This document shows, piece by piece, positions 25,524 to 36,977 of a stretch of 64,000 nucleotides of DNA. Made by a program: the position numbers and the translations under genes. The notes under the pieces are model-generated. The model saw only the letters and a list, made by a program, of their open reading frames with translations. It was not told the origin of the DNA and made no database searches. The stretch comes from Dermatophagoides farinae (Eukaryota; Arthropoda; Arachnida; Sarcoptiformes; Pyroglyphidae): assembly GCF_024713945.1 (NCBI RefSeq), contig NC_134686.1, positions 768,001 to 832,000 of the forward strand. Direction: 5' to 3'. Each line of letters opens with the position of its first letter. Position 1 is the stretch's first letter.

Positions 25524-28518
25524 TTTCGGTTCGGTTTGGTTTGTTTTTCTTCAATTTGTCAATTATTATGATTATTATATGATGATAATGATGATGATGA
25601 TAATTAGTGTTGAAATTTGAACTTTTCTCTCTCTCTCTCTCTCTTTCACTCTATAAAAATTCCTTCTAAGTTTGGAATAATAATCATCATCATCATCATA
25701 TAATGATAATCATCGTCGTCATCATTATCATCAATTAAAGAAAAAAAAAAACGAAAATTCTTATGCACGCAAATTTGATATAAAAACCAAAAAATAACAC
25801 ACACACACACATGCAAAAAAAAAACACGAGATATGCAAATAAAAATTATCACTAATTGCTTCCGTTATGCATTTATCGAGTGAAATAAAGATTTAAAGAT
25901 AATTATCTCTCTGTGTGTGTGTGTGCGATTTGTTTGTTTGTTTAAACAGGGCAAAAATCGATTTGAAATATGCAAACACATAATAATGATACGATTGGAT
26001 GATTCGATTTAATAAATCTCACGATGAATTGATCTTGAATAAATTTTTTTTATTGGCTCAAAGTTTACAAAAAAAAAAAACATCATAATAATTGTCAACG
26101 ACAATGGTGACGACATCAATGATGGCAATTTGTACCACACCTTTATTGTTGATGAAAATGTTTACAAGTAAAAAAAAAATGCTTGTTCATTTCAACAATG
26201 AAAATATTAACAACAACAACAACAAATTGATGATAATGGGCGGTAAAAAAAAAATAAATAAACATCACAGACACGAAATTTAGGAGAAAAAACATTCGTT
26301 TGTAACATTTCAACACACGATCTGAAATATTCAATTCAAAATTCAAATATTGATCTCTTTTTAAATACCCGAAAATGAAAAAAAAGCAAATATGATTTGT
26401 CTCATGTTATCATCATCGATCATAAATTAACAAAAAAAAAAAAAAAAGTAGAGACAAATTCAATTCAAGATAATCGATGCTTGTGCTTGTGATGATTGTG
26501 TTTGTATAATAAAAACCATATAACCTAACAGCTCAATTATATGTAAAGTGAGTGATTGAGAAAAAAAAGGCAGCACTTTCGTTTATTTTTTTTTTTTCAT
26601 TCGATATCACAGTGTGATGAGGCTCTCCAAAACAAAAAATATGAATAATGCACACCTACGATACCCCTTAACCAGCACACACACATGTACATATTATGAA
26701 CGGTATTATGTGTGTGTATGTGTGTGTGGGTGGTTGATGCTTACACAATCGTTTTAGCATCATCATCATACACATTGAATACAATTTCTTTTCGCTTTTT
26801 TTTCCATTTTTTTCTAGAATATGAAAATGATACATGGATCTACAATCATATCTACCACCAATACCACCATCAACTAATCAACCAAGATATCATTCATATT
26901 TTATCATCAATTATCGATGATTAGTTAGAATAAACAAAATGATGATGATGATGATGATAGTGATAATCATCATCATCATTTTTGTTGTCTTTTCATTAAT
27001 TCTGGTTAAATATTAATGCGCCTTGTGAATCAAAATTCAAGATTGTTAGCAACAAAGAAAAATCTTTGAAAAACAGAACAGAAAATCTAATCAAGACATG
27101 AAATAATATATAGACAGATTAAACAACAACAAATGAATTGAATCATGTTTTCAGTTCCAAAATCAAAATCCATGAATGAATGAAATCCTGTTTTTTTTGG
27201 ATTTTTCAAATAAAAAGCGTGAGTATCACCCTGTATCATATGCACGCACACACAGGCACGTATTTATATGGAAAGAGAGAGAGATTGTATCTTTAAACGA
27301 GACAAATTGAACAAATTTTTATGCATATGTAAAGTATAATAATGTTTTTTAAAGTCATTGATACCGTATGTGCATCCATCCATTCATTCATTCATTCATT
27401 GATGTTGATTGATTGATTGGTGTTTATCAGATTTTTCTCACTCTTTTACACTTTATTGAAAAGATGCAAGATATTTATCTTTTACTTTTTTTCAATTCGG
27501 CATTTCAATTATTTCATCCATCATCATCAATAATAATCAATCAATCATCAATTCAATGAATGATTATTTCATAAATGATAATGATTTGTGTATGTGTATG
27601 CGAGTGAAAACATGAGATAATTCATTAAAACAAACAATTTGATCATGATGATTGAAAAGTGATTGGAAAAAAACAAACAAAAAAATCAAAATCAAAAGTC
27701 AATCATTTATCAATAAATCGTCTCCACAATTCAATATACAAACATGTTTGATGTCTCTATTTAGATTAGATTAGACGGTTATTGGTGGATAAATATCTGA
27801 TATCTGATTAGTATGATGATTATTTATTCAAATTGAAAATTGAATAAATAAGTTTGAAATTGTAGCTGTAGTACGGTGAATATGTTTGTTTTCTGTACTA
27901 TGATCCCTCTGTGTGTGTGTGTTTGTGTGTTTGTAATTTGGAAATTATAATAATAATCATTTGGATGGATTCAAATGAAATGATAAAAAAAAATATATGT
28001 CCGGATGTGTGGGTAGATAGTGATAGAGACACATACACACACACACACATATACAGGGTGAATGGATCATTGTTATTGTTTGTTTATATGGTAATTTTCC
28101 ATCCATTATAATGATAAAAATACAAAATTTATTTGTCAGTTTGTTTTCATTATTTCCAAAATCGATTATTAAATATTCATGTGTGTATGTTTGTGTGTGA
28201 TTGAACAAATTAATAATAATCAAAACGATCTATATTAATGATTATTATTATTATTCATAACTCTATGGCCATGAAAATTTGCATTTTGGATTCTTGGTAA
28301 ATGCAATTTATTTTTTTGTTTTTATTCATAGTTAATCAGAATTGTTAATAGAGAATGATATTCTTTTTTTAAAAAAATTTTCTTGGAACATGATCGGCCA
28401 TCTAGTGGCCAAGAATCGAAACATAAAAAAGCGCTTGCATTTTTTTTTTTTGCTAATCGACTTTTTTTTAGAGTTCTCGCAACAAAAAATTATGAAAAAA
28501 AATTTGTTCAACACTTAC
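25524..28518. other. dunce intron upstream of first exon E
   Basis: About 3 kb between exon E and the UCR1 exon. It should contain the promoter and leader of exon E near 25524-25900, where there are TC and CA repeats but no clear core promoter. A plus-strand exon-like piece ends at 26924 (see findings) and a sequence perfectly matching the CTCF core lies at 28396-28410. The rest is low-complexity DNA. Confidence 0.6.
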
Positions 28519-28689
28519 GATTCACCACTACCAATGGATGAATGTCGTGATGCTGATTTTGGTGATATTTCATATTCAGAATCCGATCTATATAGAAATG
28601 ATTCACGTCGTACAGGTAAATTCTGTAACGTAAGACCCGATGCATTAACATTGCCGGCATTTGTTTGGCCACTTTCATCCACATCGAAA
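28519..28689 (-). CDS. dnc: dunce/PDE4 exon encoding the first half of UCR1, with the PKA site
   Basis: It encodes 56 full codons between two split codons. The peptide begins FDVDESG and contains RRESFLYRSDSEYE followed by ISPKSASRHSSIGS. This is the upstream conserved region 1 signature of long PDE4 enzymes. The Ser in RRES (residue 78 of the 748-aa isoform) corresponds to the PKA-phosphorylated Ser that activates vertebrate long forms. The acceptor is TTTTAG at 28690-28695 and the donor is GTAAGT at 28513-28518. The split Ser codon TC+C joins it to HAEDLIVTP of the next exon nearly 13 kb away. Isoforms starting at 25000-25523 or 16052-17022 cannot include it because those exons lie downstream. 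Confidence 0.92.
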
Positions 28690-28822
28690 CTAAAATGAAG
28701 TGAAGCAAAAAAAAAAAAACAAAAACAAAAAACAAAGTTAATCATTGTTAAAGGTTAAAATGAGATAAAAAAAAACAGAAAAAAATCACACACAGAACAA
28801 ACGAGAAAAAAAAATGTCACAC

Positions 28823-28965
28823 CTAAAACATTTACGTAATAAATTTCTTTTATTATTATTAGTATGAATATAAATACGACGATGGGTAGCAGAAGAATTT
28901 TTTTCAAAAAATTTTTGTATCAAATCTTTACGTTGATAATGATAATGTTGTTTGGTTTGTGACAT
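28823..28965 (-). CDS. dnc: Alternative first coding exon D of dunce/PDE4, short basic N-terminus (gives a 748-aa isoform)
   Basis: It encodes 47 residues plus two bases, starting MSQTKQHYHY at 28965 and ending LLRKCF at a GTGTGA donor. Residues 12-46 are rich in Lys/Arg and aromatic residues and contain no low-complexity run, unlike the other first exons. Only a 133-bp intron (28690-28822) separates it from the UCR1 exon. The junction reads KCF-S-FDVDESG, close to the Cys-Phe-Asp-Val junction of vertebrate long PDE4 forms. The exon is compact, so this is probably the basic isoform. The donor is not the strict consensus (GTGTGA for GTRAGT), but phase and context fit. Confidence 0.75.
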
Positions 28966-29976
28966 TTTTTCTATTATTATTGATTATTGATGATTGAAAG
29001 AAAAAAAAATTTTCAAAAATTTCACAGCAGCAAAGATACCAAGTTTACATCATGGCCACTGTGATCAAAGTGTTTTCGAATTTTGTTTTTTTTTTTTTTA
29101 TTTTTTTTTCAAAATGGTCATCTACTAACCCATTTTTTTATTGGCCATTTTTTTTCGCACACTCAACACACACACACATATACAAATATATACACATCAA
29201 ACAAACAAACAAACAAACAAATAAATGTAAAAAAAATGAACGAATGTGAATGAATAGAACAACAACAACGACAACAACAACAAATTCAAATAATCATCCA
29301 TTCATTCATCCTTTTATTTATACTACTACTGCTACTACTACTACTACTACTTCTATGGAAATGAATAATAACAACAACAACAACAATAACAACAACAACG
29401 GCGAAAAAACCCTGATGGATAGATAACGATAAAGATAACAACAACAACAACAACAACAACAACAATTGAAGAAAATAAAAAAAAGATGAATTGTCAATTT
29501 TGCGAATGACCAAAAAAATGTTGTTGTTGTTGTTATTGTTGTTGTTATTATTATTGTTATTGTTGTTGTTGTTATCGTTGATGGTCCTTCAAAATCATCT
29601 CAATGAATTTTTGTTCAATAAAATTGTCCAAAAGTAGTCCATAAGATGACGTTCATCAATTAAATATTAGTGTGTGTGTGTGTGTGTGTATTTGTATGTT
29701 TATGTTCGTCAGACAAAAATTTCTATTTAAATTCTAATTATGATAATCAAATAGCTTTAGGGGATGAATAACAATTCAATTTTTGGATGATGTACAAGAA
29801 ATAAAAACAAAAAAATCAATCGATTGTTTCTCTTTCACTCTCGCTGTTGATGATATTTTTATTTTCCATCGATTAATATTTTTTTTTCTCTGACATCCTG
29901 TTTGTGTGTGTGTGTGTTTTTTTTTATTTTATTCATACGCAAATAACAACAATGTACATGTGATTCATACAGACAT

Positions 29977-30009
<33 letters not shown>

Positions 30010-30473
30010 CAAATGGATCATCTCTATCGATCAAAAGAGAATCAATCGATATGAATAAATAATGAATGATGATCGATAAAAAGCCAGTAAGTCAGTTAGT
30101 CAGTCAGTCAGTCAAACATTCAAAATTGGGTAGCTATACACACTAGAATTGAAAATGAATTCATTTTGAAATGACGCATGTGTATTTTATTTTATTTTAT
30201 TTTTTCAAATCCGATCCACAGAGGTCGCTGGTAAAGCAAGTTTTATTTTATTTTTTTTTGATTTGATTTAAAAATTGAACAAAAAAAAAAAAAAAAAAAA
30301 ATTCAATCAGCGAATCTTTTTCATTTTTTTTATCTGATGTTTCCACATGGTTGATTAATGAATGAATAAATGAATGAAAAATGAGAAAATCAAATCAAAT
30401 TTGGAAATGAAGCAGAACAAAAAACGGAAAAATGAAGGAGACAAAAAAAAATTCGTCGAATGAATAAGCGAAC
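28966..30473. other. dunce intron between first exons D and C
   Basis: About 1.5 kb holding the presumed promoter of exon D. It contains CTA, AAC and TG/CA microsatellites, an ATTTT-type repeat near 30188-30205 and AGAGGTCGC at 30220-30228. No coding signal was seen. Confidence 0.6.
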
Positions 30474-31294
30474 CTTTGTGATGATCGACCCGGATAAAGT
30501 CTTGGACCGATACGTAATGGAATACCTGAAATAGAATTACGTATACTGTATGATGGATATGATGAACGATGTCTACGTGTTATTGGTATGCCAATACTAC
30601 CACCACCACCACCACCGCCGCCACCGGCATAACTACTACCACCACCACAACCATAAATAGAATTTGATGAAGAAATCTGTCCAGATATAGAAGACGAACA
30701 ATGATTCATAATGACAGCTGAAGATGAATGACGATGACGAGAATAATAAAGATTTCTATTTGGTGTAGTATTACCACCACTACGTGATGATATTTTATTG
30801 AAAAATTGTTGTTTTGATTTTGTTGTTGCCGTTGTGTTGGTGGTGGTGGTGGTGTTTGAAGTTGGCCGGGCAACCAATAATGTTCCACTAGATGCATGAC
30901 GAATATGTGGATGGCCAGTATAGCCACCGAAATCAGAAATACAATCTGAATTTAAATCAAATTCAATACTTGATTGATATGGTGATTGTGTATAATTACT
31001 ACTAGTCTGTGTTAATAAACTATTTGTCGAAACGGTAGTTGCATTTGATGGTGATTCACGCATTATAATGAATGGACAAAATGGTTCCGATATAATGGAT
31101 GATTGATCAATTGGATGATATTTATCGCAACAATGATGATGATGATTATTATTATTATTTGGATGATTATTTTGATTATTATCATCATCATCATTATTAT
31201 CCAACATATGATATGGTATATGACGTTGATGTTCATGATGATCACATTGTGAATTTAATGATTTATCATCATCAATTGATGATGTTTGTTGTAG

Positions 31295-31326
<32 letters not shown>

Positions 31327-32110
31327 GATTTTGATTATCACAAGAAATATTAGACATCATTTTGCTCTTATTATTGTTAGATTTGGCTGTCATTGTATGT
31401 ATCGTTGATGTTGTTACAAATTCCGTTGTCGTTGACGTTGTTGTTGTTGATGTAGTCATCGTTGTCGTCATCATAGTCATTTTTCGATCCATAAAATTCT
31501 GTACAGAATTCAAATGTTTATTCATATTGATCATTCCGATGGAATTTGTTATTGAATTAAATAAACGATTTAGGAAAATATTTTCCGATTTTTCCAATGA
31601 TGCTGATGTTGATGATTGTTGTTGTTGTTGTTGTTGTTGTTGTTCATGTTCATCGATGACATGAATTTTGTTTTTATTAGCTATTTTGCTATCGTTTGTA
31701 AAAATTTGTTGATTCTTATTTCGATTTCTATGAAGATGATGGTGATGTGAGTGAGAATGTTGATCAAAAATAAAAGAATCATCTGTTGTCGATGATTCTG
31801 TTATTGATTCATCAATTCTATTGCCGTTTTTGTTTATGTTATCCACATCAACATCAACATCGTCATCGTCATCGTCATCATCATCATCATCAACAACAAC
31901 AACATTAGACATGAATGGCTGTCGTACATTTGTTGTTGTTGTTGTTGGCAAATTATATTGTTGTTGACGAATATATTGCCAGAATGCGCCTAACGTATTC
32001 CAAAATAGCATGGTGATTACAATCATAACGATATATATGGAAAAAAATTTTAAAGAAATGAAAAAAAACAACAACAAAACTTCATCCATTGGATGAACAT
32101 TGAAATTCAT
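30474..32110 (-). CDS. dnc: Alternative first coding exon C of dunce/PDE4, with hydrophobic N-terminus (gives a 1246-aa isoform)
   Basis: It encodes 545 residues plus two bases, from the ATG at 32110. Residues ~11-43 form a nearly uninterrupted hydrophobic stretch (VLLLFFFISLKFFSIYIVMI and on to a Trp-rich end), which reads as a signal anchor or transmembrane helix. After it come long runs of Asp, Gln, Thr, Asn, His and Gly, and a basic Ser-rich end (TRRHRSSYPS, ISGIPLRIGP, GRSSQ). The split codon AG+T gives Ser before FDVDESG. The donor here is GTTCGC, a poor match to GTRAGT, but it gives the correct phase; better-looking nearby donors give the wrong phase. The start codon lacks a purine at -3, so initiation at Met8 is possible and would keep the hydrophobic segment. 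Confidence 0.72.
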
Positions 32111-34228
32111 TCACAAACAAACACACACACATGGATTATTGTTCATTTGTGTCAAATTGAATGAAGAAAAAAAAGAAAGAAATTTGATCCCGATACGGTA
32201 ACCAGAGGAAGAAATTATTAAATAAGATGACAATTCATCATCATCATCATCATCATGAATGTCACAATATGAATCATGATGACAAAAGAAAATAGAAATA
32301 GCAACAAATTTGTTGGCCATATAGACTTTGTGTCTTGTCATCATCATGGAAATATTTTTTTTTTTTTTTTGATTTGATTGATGAAAAAAAAACCACCACC
32401 ACCAATACTGAAATTATGAAAAATCATCACCATCATGATGGTGGCAAATAAACAAAAAAACAAAATGATCTCAAATGATGATAATTTGTGGCTGATGATG
32501 ATTGACGACAAAAATAAATGAATGAATGATGAATGGTGTGTAAACAAAAAAAAAAAAAACATTGAAAAATTTCAGAAAATTTTTCAAATATGAAATTTTG
32601 TAACCAAACACATCACAGATACACAAATTGAAATGGTAGTAATCCAGTACACACACACACACACACAGACAGTTTCTTTCAATGGATCATATTTTTTTTC
32701 CTTCATTTCATTTCAACAGAAAAAAAAATGAAATGGACGAATGTAGTAAACAAAAAAAAAAAAAACAAAAAACAAAAAACATTAAAAATAATAATCTTCA
32801 TCATCATCATTATCAGTTATATATATCTATATATATAAATGTTGCCCATTAATTACAACAAACAACAAATTGTACACACACACACACACACACAACAAAC
32901 ACCGAAAGAGAAAAAAGAGACGACGACGACGAAACTTTGTTACAAAATAATGCAATTCATAATATATATGGTTATGGTTATATATTCTTGTTGCTGTTGC
33001 TGTTGTTTTTTTTTTGAACATGTGGTTGAGAAACAACCAAACAAACAAACTTTGATATATAACTCAATAATGGTTATTAATGAGTTTGATGATGATGATG
33101 ATTATTATCGTGTGTGTGAGAGGAAGAGAATTGCTTTGTATGAAAAAAAAACCACTGGAGACTGTGTGTGTGTGTGTGTGTGTGTGTGTGCTCGTCAATC
33201 AAAGAATATGAAAGAATGCACTATTAGAAATGGGGTAAAAAAAACACAGAATAAAAAAAAGGAAAACAATGTCAAAAAAAAAAAAAATTATGATAACCGG
33301 ATGACGATTTCGATTGGTTTCATTTTTTTTCTGTGTGTGGAATCAAATTTAATCATGATACATATATTGTTTTCACAAATGACGTACAAGTTTTATTCTC
33401 ATTATCACTATAGAAATCAATGATAATAATCACCATCATTATAATAATAATAATAACAGCAATAATAATGATGATCAAAAAAAAAAAAGTTCATCATAAT
33501 TGGAACCAATCAAACAAACAGACTAGAATAAAAAACAGATGCAAAGAAACAAAAAAAAAAGATGATTTGTTCAAGTCACAAACACACACACACACAAACT
33601 TATAACCAGAGAGAAAGAGAAAAAAGATGATGATAAGAATCGATTTGATTGAATCAGATGTGCATCATCATTTTCATTATATGATGAATCATGTTGTTTA
33701 TCATATCTAGGTTTTTTTTTCTTTCTCATTTTATCAACACACACACATATATATCGATTGTCAATTGAGAAAAATTTTTTTTTCACATTTTCAAAAAAAA
33801 AAAAAAAAAAATGAAAAAATTTTCACAACACACACACAGACACATACAAGTATCATCCAACATGTGATTGTATCCAATTGTGTCTGCATGTGTGTGTGTG
33901 TTAGAATGAGAATGATCGACTAGAATGATACTGCACACACCATTGATGATGATGATGATGATGTTTTATAATGTTTGCGTGTGTGTGTGGTATCTGTATG
34001 CTAGAGAAAACAAAAAAAAAAAACAGAATCATGCACATGTACACAATAGCAGTATATGGTAGAAATATAATAAAAATGGAACATACATGAATGAATGGAG
34101 AGAGAGAGAATAAAACTCAAATAATAACATGTTGATGATGTTGAAATTTTTGGTTGTGTATATTTTTGTCAGTGCATCCACACACACACACACACACAAA
34201 TAATTGTGTTGCATCAAGTCTCTATATA

Positions 34229-34309
<81 letters not shown>

Positions 34310-34557
34310 TTGAAATTTATGTTTTTAAAATGAATTTGGAATAGCAAGACGACGACGATGAAGATGAAGAAGAAAAAAAAATTGGTCTGATTATCATCAT
34401 CATCATCATTATAATGGATACACCAGATGCATAGGTTTGCTAGCCTAGCCATGTGGCCAAAAAAAAAGCAAACAAACGAATTTGTTGGTGATTTGCATTT
34501 ATTATTTTTTTTTTGTAAACCATAAAAAAAATAAAGATGATGGTGAAGAAAAACAAC

Positions 34558-34591
<34 letters not shown>

Positions 34592-36935
34592 ACAACATTG
34601 AAATATATCTTAATTAAATTTTATGACAATCACAACTGTGTACTGCTTGAAAGTATGCTGCTACCCACTTGATGATGATAATGATGATGATGATGATGAT
34701 GATTTTGGTTAGAAAACCAGAAAAAAATTACACACATCTACATTCAATCAATAATCTTCAGATCAGATATAAAATGAATTTAACCTAATAAAAATCAATC
34801 AAATTGATTTTATGTCATTTTTTTCCATCATCATCATCATCATCAACCGATTGATTAATAAAGTTTTTTTTCGAGAATTTTGATTAAAATTGTCACCCAT
34901 TTTGGATTTAATTTTTTTCCACCATATCACCATCACTATCACCATTGCCACCAACTTGGCCATAAAAAAAACATGTAATCCATGATGACATTGAAAATGG
35001 CCAGTTTTTTTTGTGCTGTTGCTACAGCTTGATTGCAATAATAATAATAGTAGTATAATAATGAAAAAGTAGAAATCAAAATCAATCAATCGATATTAAT
35101 TAATCAAATAGATATTGAGATGTGTCATATATCGATTTGATTTGTTGTTGTTGACTGAAACGATTTTTTTTTATTTGCTTTTATCTCTCGTTCATTTTAT
35201 CATTATTTTTTGTTGTTTAAATATCAAGAAATTCGATTCTTAAGGCATCATAATGAATATTCTGGAACACAGACACATGCACACACACACACTGAATATC
35301 GTTGCCAAGGATTAGATAGTATTTTGTTCATATGCATCAAATGATGAAAACAACAACAACAACAAAAACACACACACACACATAAGATTATTCTTGTTTA
35401 CGATGTAAACAATTATGAAGAAGAGAAAAACGACAACAACAACAACAACAAAATCCAAGGCTATATTCTCATTACAATGAGAAAAGTACAGTAAACAAAC
35501 AAAAATTGACAATTTCATAAAAAAAAGTCTGATAAAAAAAAAATTTTTATTACCAAAAAAAAACAGGTAGATTAATGTGTCTACCTGTGTGTTTGTGTGT
35601 GTAAGTTTTGGAAATTTTCATTTATCAAATCCATCTAAAGCACAAAAGAAAAAAAAAACAGACACAGACATTGATCCGTAATATAATAATGATAAATAAA
35701 TTGAACCTAAAAAAAAAAAAAATGAAAAACAAAATTGATAACCACGCACCAAAAAAAAAAAGACCTCTAACCATCATTAGCATCATATTTACACACTCAC
35801 ACTCACAAAAAAAATAATTTACCTTCAGGCTAATGGATATTTAAATTATTCACCATCATCATCATCATCATTATAATGACATCAAAGTAGCAATGGAAAA
35901 ATGTCAAGACCAGATCTTCAGATATACAACAACAACAACAACAACGTATTAATGAATGCCATTGGTTGCCGCTGGTTTTGTATTTATCGCCAAGTAGAAA
36001 AAAAAATTAGAATACATGGAGAGAGAGAAACAATTGCAAAAAAAACCGATGAATCAATGAAAATGCAGCCGAGAATTCATTTTCCCAAAATAGATTGATT
36101 CAGGAATCCGAATAAATAAATAAATGAAAAATAAAATGAAATAACAAGCATATTCATCAGATGAAACTTTTTCTTTTCACTTCATCTTCAAATTTTTGCT
36201 TGTCGTAATATTCGTAAATTAATTTTGTCCAATATAAATTCATTAATTTCGAATCATTATTTCTGCAACCAATCAATTCTAATCAATTCAATTCAAACTT
36301 GGTACACTTGAACTGGTTACAATCTGTATATTTTTATTAGATATTCAAACTGGTCTGTCTGTGTGTGTGTGTGTGCATACAAAATTATGTCATGATAATT
36401 ATGTGATGGTGAAGAAGAAGTGGGAAACCCGGGAAAAAATGAACAACGAGAAAGAAAGAAAAAAAATTGTCAACATCAATCAACTAGCAAATAGGGTTAC
36501 CAGACGACAGGACGACAATAATATGCATCTCCTTTTCGGAAACTTTCTCACCTAGTGAAAGAAAAAAAAAATTCTGTCCTTTTTCTACAACCATTTGGCC
36601 GCCGATATGGTATCATTTCAATGGATTTTTTTTTTTGGTTGGATCCATGAAGAATTCTAGAAACATATTCATAGTGTGTGTGTGTGTGCGTGTGTACAGG
36701 TTGGCTGTTGATGATGATGATGTCATTTTGTTGTCAATAATAATCATATTCTTTTTTTTTTCTCTCTCTCTCTCCAAATCCAATCAAATTATATGACAAA
36801 TGAAAAAGAAAAAATTCAATCATCATCATCATATCATCTTTTTATTTCTTTTCATACATGTGGCGTGCACATTATCATGCATTTTGATTAGAAATTTTCC
36901 AGGTAATAATAATATTCTACACATTCATCATCACA

Positions 36936-36977
<42 letters not shown>

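Noticed and set aside
25990-26075. Plus-strand micro-ORF MIRFNKSHDELILNKFFL
   Set aside because: 29 codons only; expected by chance over 64 kb.
31099-31664. Plus-strand ORFs with Val, Asp and Cys runs opposite exon C
   Set aside because: Antisense shadows of the repeat-rich coding exon.
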